DNA of 38,330 nucleotides, taken from NCBI RefSeq assembly GCF_003172935.1, contig NZ_QGKS01000319.1:1-38330 (forward strand). Direction: 5' to 3'. The position numbers and the translations under genes were made by a program. This document shows, piece by piece, positions 19,843-28,096 of this stretch. Each line of letters opens with the position of its first letter. Within the stretch, counting starts at the first letter, position 1. The stretch is from Micromonospora sicca (GTDB lineage Bacteria > Actinomycetota > Actinomycetes > Mycobacteriales > Micromonosporaceae). The notes beneath the pieces are model-generated. The model saw only the letters and a program-made list of their open reading frames with translations, did not search any database and was not told the origin of the DNA.

Positions 19843-20298
19843 CTACGCCGACGCGGTGCCGGTGGGGCGGGACCGCAGCTCGGTGACGTAGTCGTCCGGC
19901 GCGCCCGCCTTCTCGGCCGCGTTCGCGATCTCCGACAGGTACCACGACGTCGGCAGGCCGCCCTCGTACCCGTCGAAGACGTAGACCCAGGCGGTCACGT
20001 CCCCGTCCAGCGTCGAGACGCGGACGGTGAGCTTGCGGTACGTCCCGGCGGTCACGCCCTCGAGCTCGTCGAGCTGCGCCGCGTCGTACGGGTGGATGTC
20101 GTAGAGCGCCACGAAGACCCGGTCACCCGGGGACTCGACGACGGTGCTGACCGAGCCCTCCCAGCCGATGACGTCCTCGCCGGCGAAGGTGAGCCGCCAG
20201 CCCTCCAGCCAGCCGATGCCCACCATCGGCGAATGCGGGCAGTAGGCACGCATCCGGGCGGGGTCCAGGTTTGAGCCGTAAGCGGCGTAATGACGCAC
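19843..20298 (-). CDS. Gamma-glutamylcyclotransferase-like (GGCT/AIG2) protein
   Basis: A 151-residue GGCT-fold protein. It begins MRHYAAYGSNLDPARM, the family's YGSN substrate loop, and has LDELEGV with the likely catalytic acidic residue. Members release 5-oxoproline from gamma-glutamyl compounds or act on related amides; the exact substrate is unknown. It is convergent with the tandem GNAT gene and divergent from the lpdA unit, and appears to be a single-gene transcript. Confidence 0.85.
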   Translation of the reverse strand: MRHYAAYGSNLDPARMRAYCPHSPMVGIGWLEGWRLTFAGEDVIGWEGSVSTVVESPGDRVFVALYDIHPYDAAQLDELEGVTAGTYRKLTVRVSTLDGDVTAWVYVFDGYEGGLPTSWYLSEIANAAEKAGAPDDYVTELRSRPTGTASA

Positions 20299-20342
20299 GG
20301 CGATGACGATAGCCCGGCCGGCGGGTGGGGGAGAATACGACG

Positions 20343-20408
20343 GTGCGTGTCGAGCGCGTTGGGGAGAAGAAAGTCACTGTGAGCACTGACGAGGGGCGAG
20401 CGCTGTGA
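20343..20408 (+). CDS. Small upstream ORF coupled to lpdA (21 aa)
   Basis: GTG 20343 opens a 21-codon frame (starting VRVERVGEKKVTV) whose TGA overlaps the GTG start of lpdA in a GTGA arrangement. A GAGAAT -10-like box ends 6 nt before it, so it could be the leaderless first ORF of the transcript, with lpdA translated by reinitiation. It could also be chance; no homologue can be checked here. Confidence 0.4.
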   Translation: MRVERVGEKKVTVSTDEGRAL

Positions 20409-21808
20409 GCCAGATCGTGATCATCGGCGGGGGGCCGGCCGGGTACGAGGCGGCGCTGGTCGCCGCCCAGCTCGACGCCGATGTCACCGTGGTGGAGGCG
20501 GAGGGGGCCGGCGGCGCCTGCGTGCTCTCCGACTGCGTCCCGTCGAAGACCTTCATCGCCAGCTCAGAGGTGGTGACCGGCTACCGGGACACCGAGGAGT
20601 TCGGGGTGCACTCCGACGGGCTGGAGGCGGTCACCGTCGACGCCCGCGCGGTGCACGAACGGGTGAAGCGGCTCGCGCTGGCCCAGTCGGCCGACATCCA
20701 CACCAAGCTGATCAAGGCCGGGGTGGAGTTCGTCGCGGGGACCGCCCGGCTCGGCGAGGACACCCTCGGCCACACCCACCGGGTGGTGGTGACCCCGGCC
20801 GACGGCGCCGAGGAGTATTCGATCGCCGCCTCCACCGTGCTGATCGCCACCGGCGCCACGCCCCGCCAGCTCCCCACCGCCGTCCCGGACGGCGAGCGCA
20901 TCCTGACCTGGCGCCAGGTGTACGACCTGCCCGACCTGCCCGAGCACCTGATCGTGGTCGGTTCCGGCGTGACCGGGGCCGAGTTCGCCAGCGCGTACCT
21001 GGCCATGGGCGTCGAGGTCACCCTGGTCTCCAGCCGGGACCGGGTGATGCCGCACGAGGACGCCGATGCCGCGTCGGCCATCGAGCGGGTGTTCCGCAAC
21101 CGGGGCATGAGCATCCTCAACAACTCCCGCGCGGACGCGGTCCGCCGCACCTCTGACGGGGTCGAGGTCGAGCTCTCCGACGGCCGCAAGGTGCACGGCA
21201 CGCACGCGCTGATCGCCGTCGGCTCGATCCCGAACACCGCCAACCTGGGCCTCGCCGAGTACGGCGTGGAGCTGGCCCGGGGTGGCTACGTCACCGTCGA
21301 CCGGGTGTCCCGGACCAACGTGCCCGGCGTCTACGCCGCCGGTGACTGCACCGGGGTGCTGCCGCTGGCCAGCGTCGCCGCCATGCAGGGCCGGATCGCG
21401 ATGTGGCACGCGCTCGGTGAGGCGGTCCGGCCGCTGCGGCTGCGTACCGTCGCGGCGAACGTCTTCACCGACCCGGAGCTGGCCACCGTCGGCGTCTCGC
21501 AGGACGAGGTGGACGCCGGCAAGATCCCGGCCCGCCAGGTGATGCTGCCGCTCTCCGGCAACGCCCGGGCGAAGATGGCCGACCTGGCCGACGGCTTCGT
21601 CAAGCTCTTCTGCCGCCCGGCCAGCGGTCAGGTGATCGGCGGCGTGGTGGTGGCCCCCAAGGCCAGTGAGTTGATCCTGCCGATCACCATGGCGGTGGAG
21701 AACAACCTCACGGTCAACGAGCTGGCCCAGACCATCACCATCTACCCGAGCCTCTCCGGCTCCATCACCGAGGCCGCCCGCCAGCTGATGCTCCACGAAC
21801 TGGAGTAG
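20405..21808 (+). CDS. lpdA: NAD(P)H-quinone dehydrogenase, LpdA type
   Basis: A 467-residue flavoprotein of the dihydrolipoyl dehydrogenase superfamily: FAD loop GGGPAGYEAA, redox pair Cys39/Cys44 in GGACVLSDCVPSK, NAD(P) loop VGSGVTGAEFA, and AAGDCTG. The C-terminal interface reads IYPSLSGSITE where true lipoamide dehydrogenases have the HP(T/S)xSE catalytic His-Glu pair; both are missing. This is the pattern of mycobacterial LpdA (Rv3303c), which reduces quinones rather than lipoamide. The GTG start at 20405 follows a GAGGGGCGAG purine stretch and overlaps a tiny upstream ORF. It ends 8 bp before the convergent SDR gene. Confidence 0.92.
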   Translation: MSQIVIIGGGPAGYEAALVAAQLDADVTVVEAEGAGGACVLSDCVPSKTFIASSEVVTGYRDTEEFGVHSDGLEAVTVDARAVHERVKRLALAQSADIHTKLIKAGVEFVAGTARLGEDTLGHTHRVVVTPADGAEEYSIAASTVLIATGATPRQLPTAVPDGERILTWRQVYDLPDLPEHLIVVGSGVTGAEFASAYLAMGVEVTLVSSRDRVMPHEDADAASAIERVFRNRGMSILNNSRADAVRRTSDGVEVELSDGRKVHGTHALIAVGSIPNTANLGLAEYGVELARGGYVTVDRVSRTNVPGVYAAGDCTGVLPLASVAAMQGRIAMWHALGEAVRPLRLRTVAANVFTDPELATVGVSQDEVDAGKIPARQVMLPLSGNARAKMADLADGFVKLFCRPASGQVIGGVVVAPKASELILPITMAVENNLTVNELAQTITIYPSLSGSITEAARQLMLHELE

Positions 21809-21816
21809 TCCCCGGG

Positions 21817-22653
21817 TCAGCGGAAGGCGTCGGCGTGGTCGGCGGCCCAGTCCGCGTACGGGCGGGCGGGGTGCCCGGTGATCCGCTCGACGGTGTCGGT
21901 GACCTGTTCGGGGTGGTCGACGAAGGCGGCCCAGCCGCGCAGGGCGATCTCGGCGAAGTCGGGATCGCCGAAGGCGGCGGCCAGCATCTGCCGGGCCTCC
22001 CCGAGCGGCATCTCCGACCAGCGCAGGTCCCGGCCGACGGCCCGGCCGATGGCGCGGACCTGCTCCTCCTGGGTCAGGGTCGCCGGCCCGCTGAGCAGAT
22101 GCCGCGCGCCGCTGTGGCCGGCCGAGGTCAGCGCCGCGACGGCGACCTCGGCGAGGTCGCGCTCGTGGACCAGGGACCGGGCGGCCGCCCCGTACGGCCA
22201 GCGCACGACGTCGCCGGCCCGGATCTGGCCGGCCCACATCAGGGTGTTGGCGGCGAAGCCGACCGGGCGGAGGAAGGTCCACTCCGCGCCGGACGCCTCG
22301 ACGGCCCGCTCCACGACGGCCCAGAACGACTCCGGCTGGTCGGCCGCGCCCGGCGCGGAGAGGTACACGATCCGGGTCGCTGTCGCGGCGATCAGGCAGG
22401 TCACCTCGGATGCGTGCTTCCGGGCCACCGCCGGGTCGGTGAAGGGCCAGATCAGGAAGACCGCGTCGACGCCGGCCAGGTGGGGCGCGAGCGACGCCGG
22501 CTCGGCGAGGTCCCCGGCCACCACCTCGACCCCGGCGGGCAGGCCGGCCGTCGCCGGGGTCCGGCTCACCGCCCGGACCCGCTCGCCGCGGGCCACCAGC
22601 AGCGACACCACCTCCCGGCCGACCGTGCCGGTCGCCCCCGTCTCCAGGATCAT
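21817..22653 (-). CDS. NmrA-like NAD(P)-binding atypical SDR
   Basis: A 278-residue Rossmann-fold protein with ETGATGTVGREVVSLL (nucleotide loop), VVAGDLAEPASL, FLIWPFTDP and FLRPVGFAAN, matching the NmrA/YtfG-like atypical SDR group (redox sensors and quinone or azo reductases). ATG 22653 has a GAGGAGG Shine-Dalgarno and overlaps the stop of the DUF998 gene as TGATG. A longer frame to 22698 exists but lies inside that gene. Coupled with the membrane protein upstream; no specific substrate can be assigned. Confidence 0.88.
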   Translation of the reverse strand: MILETGATGTVGREVVSLLVARGERVRAVSRTPATAGLPAGVEVVAGDLAEPASLAPHLAGVDAVFLIWPFTDPAVARKHASEVTCLIAATATRIVYLSAPGAADQPESFWAVVERAVEASGAEWTFLRPVGFAANTLMWAGQIRAGDVVRWPYGAAARSLVHERDLAEVAVAALTSAGHSGARHLLSGPATLTQEEQVRAIGRAVGRDLRWSEMPLGEARQMLAAAFGDPDFAEIALRGWAAFVDHPEQVTDTVERITGHPARPYADWAADHADAFR

Positions 22654-23405
22654 CACGCCTCCTCGCCGCACCGGGCCGCCGTCGACCCCCGGGGCCACAC
22701 GTTAGGAGTTGAAGCGGTGTTGAGGTCAACAGCACGGGCCGGCCGCGTCGCGTGGACGGCGGGTCGGCCGATCAGGGTCACCGCGACCACGGCGAGCACG
22801 CCGACCTCGGCGAGGATGAGCAGCCGTTCGGCGAGGCCGATCAGCACCCGGTCGCCCGGGTAGGCGGACCAGACCATGGCGCCGGCCAGGGCCAGGCTGG
22901 TCAGGGCGAGCCCCCGCAGCCAGGCGGCGCCGCGTCCGTCCAGGCGCCGCGCGAGCAGCCAGCCGGCCGGCGGCAGCGCGAGGAAGGCGACCACCGAGGC
23001 GTACCGGTGCAGGTAGGCGGCGGCGTCCATGGGCAGGCCGGGCTCGTTGGTCGGCACCAGCGCGGAGACCAGCAGCCCGGCGGTCCACGCCCCGAGCAGG
23101 ACCGCCACCAGCGGGCCGGATCCCACGCCCTCCGGCCCGGCGGCCTCCGTCGTTCCGTCCGTCCGCCTCGCCCGACGCCGCCGGCCGGGGACGCGGCGGA
23201 CCGGGATCAGGACGGCGGTGGCCGCGGCGAGCACCGCCATCGCCACGTCGATGACGCCGCCCCGGTCGGAGACGGCGAAGTCGCTGACGGTCAGCGACCA
23301 CGGGTTGAGGTCGTCGTTCACCTCGAGGTGTCCGATCAGGGCGAGCACCGCCGCCAGGGCGATCCCGCCGAGGGCGAGCAGTCCGCGGGTCCGGGTTCCA
23401 GGCAT
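22653..23405 (-). CDS. DUF998 family membrane protein
   Basis: A 250-residue multi-pass membrane protein with helices near residues 8-27, 50-66, 97-117, 136-153, 166-181 and 190-213, and an Arg-rich cytoplasmic loop (about 68-90). The segments LGHLEVNDDLNPWSLTVSDF-like and VSALVPTNEP fit DUF998. Function is unknown. The stop overlaps the SDR start (TGATG), so the two are translationally coupled. GAGGC before ATG 23405 is a weak Shine-Dalgarno. Confidence 0.8.
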   Translation of the reverse strand: MPGTRTRGLLALGGIALAAVLALIGHLEVNDDLNPWSLTVSDFAVSDRGGVIDVAMAVLAAATAVLIPVRRVPGRRRRARRTDGTTEAAGPEGVGSGPLVAVLLGAWTAGLLVSALVPTNEPGLPMDAAAYLHRYASVVAFLALPPAGWLLARRLDGRGAAWLRGLALTSLALAGAMVWSAYPGDRVLIGLAERLLILAEVGVLAVVAVTLIGRPAVHATRPARAVDLNTASTPNVWPRGSTAARCGEEA

Positions 23406-23521
23406 GCCTCAGCCTGTCGCCGTGGGCACCCGAAGCGGATCCGGGACCGCCACCGACATCGATCCCCGGGACCACCCCTAGAGGTGGCCGACGACCGCGC
23501 CCGGTGCGCGGGGCGGACGGG

Positions 23522-24139
23522 TCAGTCGACCGGGACCTCGGGGCGGGTGTTGCGGGCGCTGATCGCGGTCATCGCCCAGCCCGCGCCGGCGAACCCGATC
23601 GCCGCCGCGCCGCCGATCAGCGCCAGCCGCCAGGCCGACTGGGTCAGCGCGGTGCCGCCCAGATGCCCGACCAGCGTCCCGTACGTCGCCCAGCCGGCCG
23701 CCGCGGCGGCCTCGTAGAGCAGGAAGAGTCGGTACGGGTAGCGGCTGCGCCCGGCGGAGAAGCAGGCCGCCATCCGGCCACCCGGCACGAACCGGCAGAG
23801 CAGGATCACCAGCGGCCCCGGTTCGCGCAGCCCCCGGGTGACCCGGCCGGCCATCCGGCGGGCCCGGCCCGGCATGGCGTGCCGGGCCGCCCGGCGGTCC
23901 GGGGCGCCCCGCCCGATCAGGTAGCAGGCCAGGTCGCCGGCGAAGACGCCGAGCGCGCCGACGGCGATGGTGAGCGGCAGGCTCAGTCCGCCGTAGACGG
24001 TCAGCGCACCGCTGGTGATCATGACGGCCTGGGTCGGGATGACCGGTATGAAGGCGTCGGCGACGAGCAGCGCCAGCAGCGCGAGGTACGCCCACGTCGG
24101 CGACGCGACGTCAGTGATGAGTTCGGGCACGACTGCCAC
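23522..24139 (-). CDS. DedA family membrane protein
   Basis: A 205-residue DedA/SNARE-associated-fold protein. DedA proteins are membrane carriers linked to recycling of undecaprenyl phosphate or phosphatidylethanolamine flipping. Visible features: ALLVADAFIPVIPTQAVMITSGAL re-entrant segment, GDLACYLIGRG, and the conserved FVPGGRMAACFSAG, equivalent to the family's essential Arg motif (F.RF.PG.R). GTG 24139 is the longest start; GTG 24130, spaced well behind GGCGAGG, is an equally good alternative. It stands alone, 116 bp from DUF998. Confidence 0.88.
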   Translation of the reverse strand: MAVVPELITDVASPTWAYLALLALLVADAFIPVIPTQAVMITSGALTVYGGLSLPLTIAVGALGVFAGDLACYLIGRGAPDRRAARHAMPGRARRMAGRVTRGLREPGPLVILLCRFVPGGRMAACFSAGRSRYPYRLFLLYEAAAAAGWATYGTLVGHLGGTALTQSAWRLALIGGAAAIGFAGAGWAMTAISARNTRPEVPVD

Positions 24140-24393
24140 CTCGCCGGTTTCCCCCGATTGCCTGCACCGAGCCTGACGGCGTGTCCGGCGTCACCTGGCG
24201 GGGCCCTGGCCGGTGGTGACTGCTGACACGGCAGGGCCACTGAGTGACAACGACCCGGCGCCGTCCGGTGTGACGGGCCGTCGGCGTGGCGCGCGGCGCG
24301 GCGGCGGGCGGCGGATCCGCCGTCGTCGGCGTACCGTTGTCGGCGCGCGGCTCCACGGACGTCGGGTCCCCCGTTCCTGACGACCGGGCCGCC

Positions 24394-24428
24394 GCGGGTC
24401 GCCGGCAGGTCCCGTGCCGGCGACCCGC
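24394..24428 (+). terminator. Perfect 14-bp hairpin with pyrimidine tail, orphan
   Basis: GCGGGTCGCCGGCA (24394-24407) pairs with TGCCGGCGACCCGC (24415-24428) around a 7-nt loop and is followed by CCCCCTTTCT. It looks like an intrinsic terminator on the plus strand, but no plus-strand gene precedes it within 2.5 kb. With the -10-like TACCGT at 24332-24337 it could define a small RNA of roughly 95 nt (about 24344-24440). Confidence 0.55.
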
Positions 24429-24523
24429 CCCCTTTCTCCGGTCGCCCGTGCCGTCTTCTCCCCGGGTGCCCGCGCCCTCGACGACACCGCGAAATCCGAA
24501 TGCGCGGCACGTCGACGCCCGCG

Positions 24524-24529
24524 TACCGT
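24524..24529 (+). promoter_or_regulatory. -10 box of the Thr leader transcript
   Basis: TACCGT ends 6 nt before ATG 24536, the same geometry as the other leaderless starts in this window. No recognisable -35. Confidence 0.45.
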
Positions 24530-24535
24530 CGCCGC

Positions 24536-24589
24536 ATGCGCAGCGCGGTGGTGACCACGACGCCGGGAGTCCCCGGCGTGCCGCGCTGA
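24536..24589 (+). CDS. Threonine-codon leader peptide (17 aa)
   Basis: The ORF encodes MRSAVVTTTPGVPGVPR. Codons 7-9 are ACC ACG ACG, three Thr in a row, preceded by two Val. It starts leaderless behind a -10 box and ends 15 nt before the terminator hairpin. It lies in front of a threonyl-tRNA synthetase gene. Such a peptide is the sensor in ribosome-mediated attenuation: shortage of charged tRNA-Thr would stall the ribosome at these codons. Confidence 0.7.
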   Translation: MRSAVVTTTPGVPGVPR

Positions 24590-24631
24590 CGTAACCGTCC
24601 ACCAGGCCCCGGGGCGAACCGCCCCGGGGCC
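24563..24631 (+). promoter_or_regulatory. Transcription attenuator of the ThrRS paralogue
   Basis: Four segments form alternative hairpins. 1 (24563-24567, CCGGG) pairs with 2 (24572-24576, CCCGG). 3 (24605-24616, GGCCCCGGGGCG) pairs perfectly with 4 (24620-24631) around AAC as a 12-bp terminator stem without U-tract. Segment 2 with its preceding C (CCCCGG, 24571-24576) can instead pair with CCGGGG inside 3 (24609-24614), an antiterminator. The Thr codons end at 24562, right before segment 1, as expected for stalling to free segment 2. The pairing is read from sequence; the mechanism is inferred. Confidence 0.65.
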
Positions 24632-24686
24632 GCGTGGCGTTCCGGGCCGCGTCGCCTCCGGGTCGTACCCGATCAAGGAGAGCGAC

Positions 24687-25904
24687 ATGATCGACCACCG
24701 CAGGCTGGGCCGGGAGCTGGAGCTGTTCGTCTCCGACCCGCTCGCGGGCGCCGGCCTGCCCATCTGGCTGCCGGCCGGCGCCGCCGCCCGGCACGCCGTC
24801 GAGGAGTACGTCCGCGACCTGGAGCGCCGAGCCGGCTACCGGCACGTCTACTCGCCGCCGCTGGGCAAACGGGAGCTGTTCGAGCTCTCCGGCCACCTGG
24901 GCTACTTCGCCGACGACATGTTCCCGCCGATGCGGCTGAGCGCCGACGACGAGTTCGTGCTCCGGCCGGCGCTCTGCCCGCACCACGCGTTGGTGTTCTG
25001 CGCCCGGGGCCGCTCCTACCGGGAGCTGCCGCTGCGGATCGCGGAGCTGGGCGGGATGTACCGGGCGGAGCGCTCCGGCGTGCTGGGTGGCCTGTCCCGG
25101 GTCCGCGCCATCTCGTTGAACGACGCGCACAACTTCTGCGCCCTGGACCAGGTCGGCGACGAGGTACGCGAGATCCTGCGGCTGATCCGCGAGGCGCACG
25201 CTGCGCTCGGCGTACGACCGGCCGGGTTCCGGCTGTCGCTGCGCGGGCCGGGGGAGAAGTACGTCGGGGACGACGCCGCGTGGGCGCGGGCCGAGGACCT
25301 GCTCCGCGCCGCGCTCGACGGGGTGGACTTCACCGAGGCGCCCGGCCAGGCGGCCTTCTACGGACCGAAGATCGACATCCAGATCGTCGACGCCGCCGGC
25401 CGGGAGTCCACCATCTCCACCATCCAGCTCGACTTCGACAAGCCGGAGAAGTTCGACCTGTCGTACACCGACGCGGACGGGTCGCGGCGGCGGCCGGTGC
25501 TGGTGCACCGGAGCCTGGTCGGCAGCATGGAGCGGCTGTTCGCGTACCTGATCGAGGTGCACGCGGGCGCCTTCCCGGCCTGGTACGCCCCGGTGCAGCT
25601 GGTGCTGCTCCCGGTCGATCAGGGGCAGGTCGAGCCGGCCGTCGACCTGGTCCGCCGGGCCGAGGCGGCCGGGCTGCGGGCCGAGGTCGACGTGGCCGGC
25701 TCGTTGGGCGCCCGGATCCGCGACGCGGCCCGCCGCCGGGTCCCGTACGTCGGGGTGGTGGGCCCCCGGGAGGCGGCCGGCGGCGCGGTCTCGCTGCGGC
25801 TGCGCGACGGTCGCGCGCTGGCCCCGATGCCCGTCGCCGACGCCCTCGGGCTGATCGGGAAGGTGGTCGCCGGGCGCTCGGCCGGCCTGCTCCCGGCGGA
25901 CTGA
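24687..25904 (+). CDS. Threonyl-tRNA synthetase paralogue without TGS and editing domains
   Basis: A 405-residue class II synthetase core; full bacterial ThrRS is about 640-690. It starts directly in the catalytic domain. Motif 2 region: YRAERSGVLGGLSRVRAISL; motif 3: GSMERLFAYLIE; then an anticodon-binding domain (about 310-400, PVQLVLLPV to PYVGVVGPRE). The zinc ligands appear kept: Cys in RPALCPHH, His in NDAHNF and His in VHRSLVGS. The usual MNCPGH is ALCPHH, a notable active-site change. AAGGAG at 24675 precedes ATG 24687. Because of the Thr-codon attenuator it is probably induced by low charged tRNA-Thr. It may be a backup or inhibitor-resistant ThrRS; a non-tRNA aminoacylation role is also possible. 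Confidence 0.88.
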   Translation: MIDHRRLGRELELFVSDPLAGAGLPIWLPAGAAARHAVEEYVRDLERRAGYRHVYSPPLGKRELFELSGHLGYFADDMFPPMRLSADDEFVLRPALCPHHALVFCARGRSYRELPLRIAELGGMYRAERSGVLGGLSRVRAISLNDAHNFCALDQVGDEVREILRLIREAHAALGVRPAGFRLSLRGPGEKYVGDDAAWARAEDLLRAALDGVDFTEAPGQAAFYGPKIDIQIVDAAGRESTISTIQLDFDKPEKFDLSYTDADGSRRRPVLVHRSLVGSMERLFAYLIEVHAGAFPAWYAPVQLVLLPVDQGQVEPAVDLVRRAEAAGLRAEVDVAGSLGARIRDAARRRVPYVGVVGPREAAGGAVSLRLRDGRALAPMPVADALGLIGKVVAGRSAGLLPAD

Positions 25905-25984
25905 CCCGGCGACTCCCGGCCCACGCCGTCGCGGCGCCGGCCGCTCGTGGCCGGCGGACCGGGCGTCCGCCGACCGGGTGCCCG

Positions 25985-26015
25985 CCGGCTCCCGTCCCGG
26001 CAGGACGGGAGCCGG
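25985..26015. terminator. Bidirectional terminator between ThrRS paralogue and ABC exporter
   Basis: CCGGCTCCCGTCC (25985-25997) pairs perfectly with GGACGGGAGCCGG (26003-26015) around a 5-nt loop, between two convergent stop codons. Confidence 0.8.
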
Positions 26016-26041
26016 TGTCGGGCCGGATCCCTCGCTCATCG

Positions 26042-28096
26042 TCAGTTCCCGGCCGTCGCCGGCTCGGCGAGCGCGTCGGCCTCGTCGGCCACCGCCTCGG
26101 TGAACTGGGACCGGTACATCCGGGCGTAGGCCCCGTCGGCGGCGAGGAGCTGGTCGTGGCTGCCCTGCTCCACGATCCGGCCGTTCTCCATCATCAGGAT
26201 CAGGTCGGCGTCGCGGATGGTGGAGAGCCGGTGGGCGATGACGAAGCTGGTCCGGTCCGACCGCAGCGCGGCCATCGCCCGCTGGAGCAGGACCTCGGTG
26301 CGGGTGTCCACCGAGCTGGTCGCCTCGTCCAGGATGAGCAGCGACGGTTCGGCCAGGAACGCCCGGGCGATGGTGATGAGCTGCTTCTCGCCGGCGCTGA
26401 CGTTGCTGCCCTCCTCGTCGATGACCGTGTCGTACCCGTCGGGGAGGCTGCGGACGAACCGGTCCACGAAGGTGGCCCGGGCGGCGGCCAGGATCTCCTC
26501 CTCGGTGGCGTCCGGCCGGCCGTAGGCGATGTTGTCCCGGATGGTGCCGCCGAAGAGCCAGGTGTCCTGGAGCACCATGCCGATCCGTCCGCGCAGCTCG
26601 TCCCGGGGCATGCTGGTGACGTCCACGCCGTCCAGGGTGATCCAGCCCGCGTCCAGCTCGTAGAACCGCATGATCAGGTTGACCAGGGTGGTCTTGCCGG
26701 CGCCGGTCGGGCCGACGATCGCCACGGTGTGACCCGGCTCGGCGACCAGCGACAGGTCGTCGATCAGCGGCTTGTCCGGGTCGTACCGGAAGGAGACGTG
26801 GGCGAACTCGACCCTGCCGGTGACCCGGGGCGGGGCGACCTTGTCCGGGGTCTGCTCCTCGGCGTCGAGCACCGCGAAGACCCGCTCGGCGGAGGCCACC
26901 CCGGACTGGAGCAGGTTCGCCATCGAGGCGACCTGGGTGAGCGGCTGGGTGAACTGCCGCGAGTACTGGATGAACGCCTGCACGTCGCCGAGGCTCATCG
27001 ACCCGGAGGCCACCCGCAGCCCGCCGACCACGGCGATCGCGACGTAGCTGAGGTTCCCGACGAACATCATCGCCGGCATGATGATCCCGGAGATGAACTG
27101 GGCCCCGAAGCTGGCCCGGAACAGCTCCTCGTTCTTGGCCGCGAAGGCGGCCTGCACCTCGCGCTGCCGGCCGAAGACCTTGACCAGCTCGTGGCCGGTG
27201 TACGCCTCCTCGATCTGGCCGTTCAGCTCGCCGGTGTGCTTCCACTGGGCGATGAACCTGCGCTGCGACCGCTTGGCGATCTGCTGCGTGACGAGCACCG
27301 ACAGCGGCACCGCGACCAGCGCGACGAGCGCCAGCAGCGGCGAGATCCAGAACATCATCGCCAGCACGCCGACCACGGTCAGCAGCGAGGTGAGCAGTTG
27401 GCTGAGCGTCTGCGACAGGGACTGCGAGATGTTGTCGATGTCGTTGGTGACCCGGCTGAGCAGTTCGCCTCGGGGCTGCCGGTCGAAGTAGGGCAGCGGC
27501 AGCCGGTGGAGCTTCTCCTCCACCTCGGCGCGCAGCCGCAGCACGGTCCGCTGCACCACCCCGTTGAGCAGCCAGCCCTGCCACCAGATCAGCACGCTGG
27601 CCGCCAGGTAGAGCGCCAGGGCCAGGAGAAGCACCCGGCCGAGGGCGGTGAAGTCGATCCCGGCGCCCGGCACCACGTCCATTCGGGCGAGCATGTCGGC
27701 GTAGTTGTCGTTGCCGGCCGCCCGGGCCGCCGCCGCGGCCTGCTCCGTGCTGGTCCCGGCGGGCAGCTGCCGGCCGATCACCCCGCTGAAGATCAGGTCG
27801 GTGGCGTGGCCGAGGAGCTTCGGCCCGATGACGCTGAGCCCGATGCTCGCCACGGCGAGCGTGATCACCGCGGCCAGCTGAAGCCGGTGCGGCCGCAGCC
27901 GCCTCAGCAGCCGCCGGGCCGACGGCCCGAAGTTCATCGACTTCTCGGCCGGCATCGCGGCGCCCATCCACGGCGGGCCGCCGGGGCGCCGCCCGGCGGG
28001 CGGCAGCCGCTTCGGCGTCGTCGCCTCCGGGCCCTGCTTCTGATCCGGTACGACCCTGCCGTCCCGCGGGCCGAGCTGTCTGTTCGGCCCGCTCAC
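26042..28096 (-). CDS. ABC exporter half-transporter, canonical ATP site
   Basis: A 684-residue membrane/ATPase fusion (ABC type 1 exporter). The N-terminal 50 residues are a hydrophilic extension; six membrane helices span about 65-375; the nucleotide-binding domain has Walker [10 protein letters not shown] (about 461), signature NVSAGEKQL, Walker [13 protein letters not shown] and switch His in AHRLST. The catalytic Glu and His are present. GTG 28096 overlaps the stop of the upstream partner by 4 bp (GTGA), so the two are coupled. The open frame continues to 28606 but only as antisense-like sequence within the partner gene. Probably forms a heterodimer with it to export a drug or lipid. Confidence 0.93.
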   Translation of the reverse strand: MSGPNRQLGPRDGRVVPDQKQGPEATTPKRLPPAGRRPGGPPWMGAAMPAEKSMNFGPSARRLLRRLRPHRLQLAAVITLAVASIGLSVIGPKLLGHATDLIFSGVIGRQLPAGTSTEQAAAAARAAGNDNYADMLARMDVVPGAGIDFTALGRVLLLALALYLAASVLIWWQGWLLNGVVQRTVLRLRAEVEEKLHRLPLPYFDRQPRGELLSRVTNDIDNISQSLSQTLSQLLTSLLTVVGVLAMMFWISPLLALVALVAVPLSVLVTQQIAKRSQRRFIAQWKHTGELNGQIEEAYTGHELVKVFGRQREVQAAFAAKNEELFRASFGAQFISGIIMPAMMFVGNLSYVAIAVVGGLRVASGSMSLGDVQAFIQYSRQFTQPLTQVASMANLLQSGVASAERVFAVLDAEEQTPDKVAPPRVTGRVEFAHVSFRYDPDKPLIDDLSLVAEPGHTVAIVGPTGAGKTTLVNLIMRFYELDAGWITLDGVDVTSMPRDELRGRIGMVLQDTWLFGGTIRDNIAYGRPDATEEEILAAARATFVDRFVRSLPDGYDTVIDEEGSNVSAGEKQLITIARAFLAEPSLLILDEATSSVDTRTEVLLQRAMAALRSDRTSFVIAHRLSTIRDADLILMMENGRIVEQGSHDQLLAADGAYARMYRSQFTEAVADEADALAEPATAGN

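Larger units (their letters stand above)
24140..24686. other. 547-bp regulatory region between dedA and the ThrRS paralogue
   Basis: No ordinary gene is visible. It contains a perfect 14-bp hairpin with a pyrimidine tail (24394-24428), two copies of GCGTACCGT (24331 and 24521) that look like -10 regions, a 17-codon leader ORF (24536-24589) and an attenuator hairpin (24605-24631). The first 200 bp, next to dedA, hold only a 7-bp inverted repeat (24202-24238) and presumably the dedA promoter. Confidence 0.6.

Noticed and set aside
24140..24686. T-box riboswitch before the ThrRS paralogue
   Set aside because: I looked for the conserved T-box antiterminator bulge (AGGGUGGNACCGCG-like) and did not find it; the Thr-codon leader explains the region better.
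24111..27971. 1286-aa minus-strand open frame
   Set aside because: It crosses the ThrRS gene in antisense and the ABC gene out of frame, with no recognisable domain; a GC-driven open frame.
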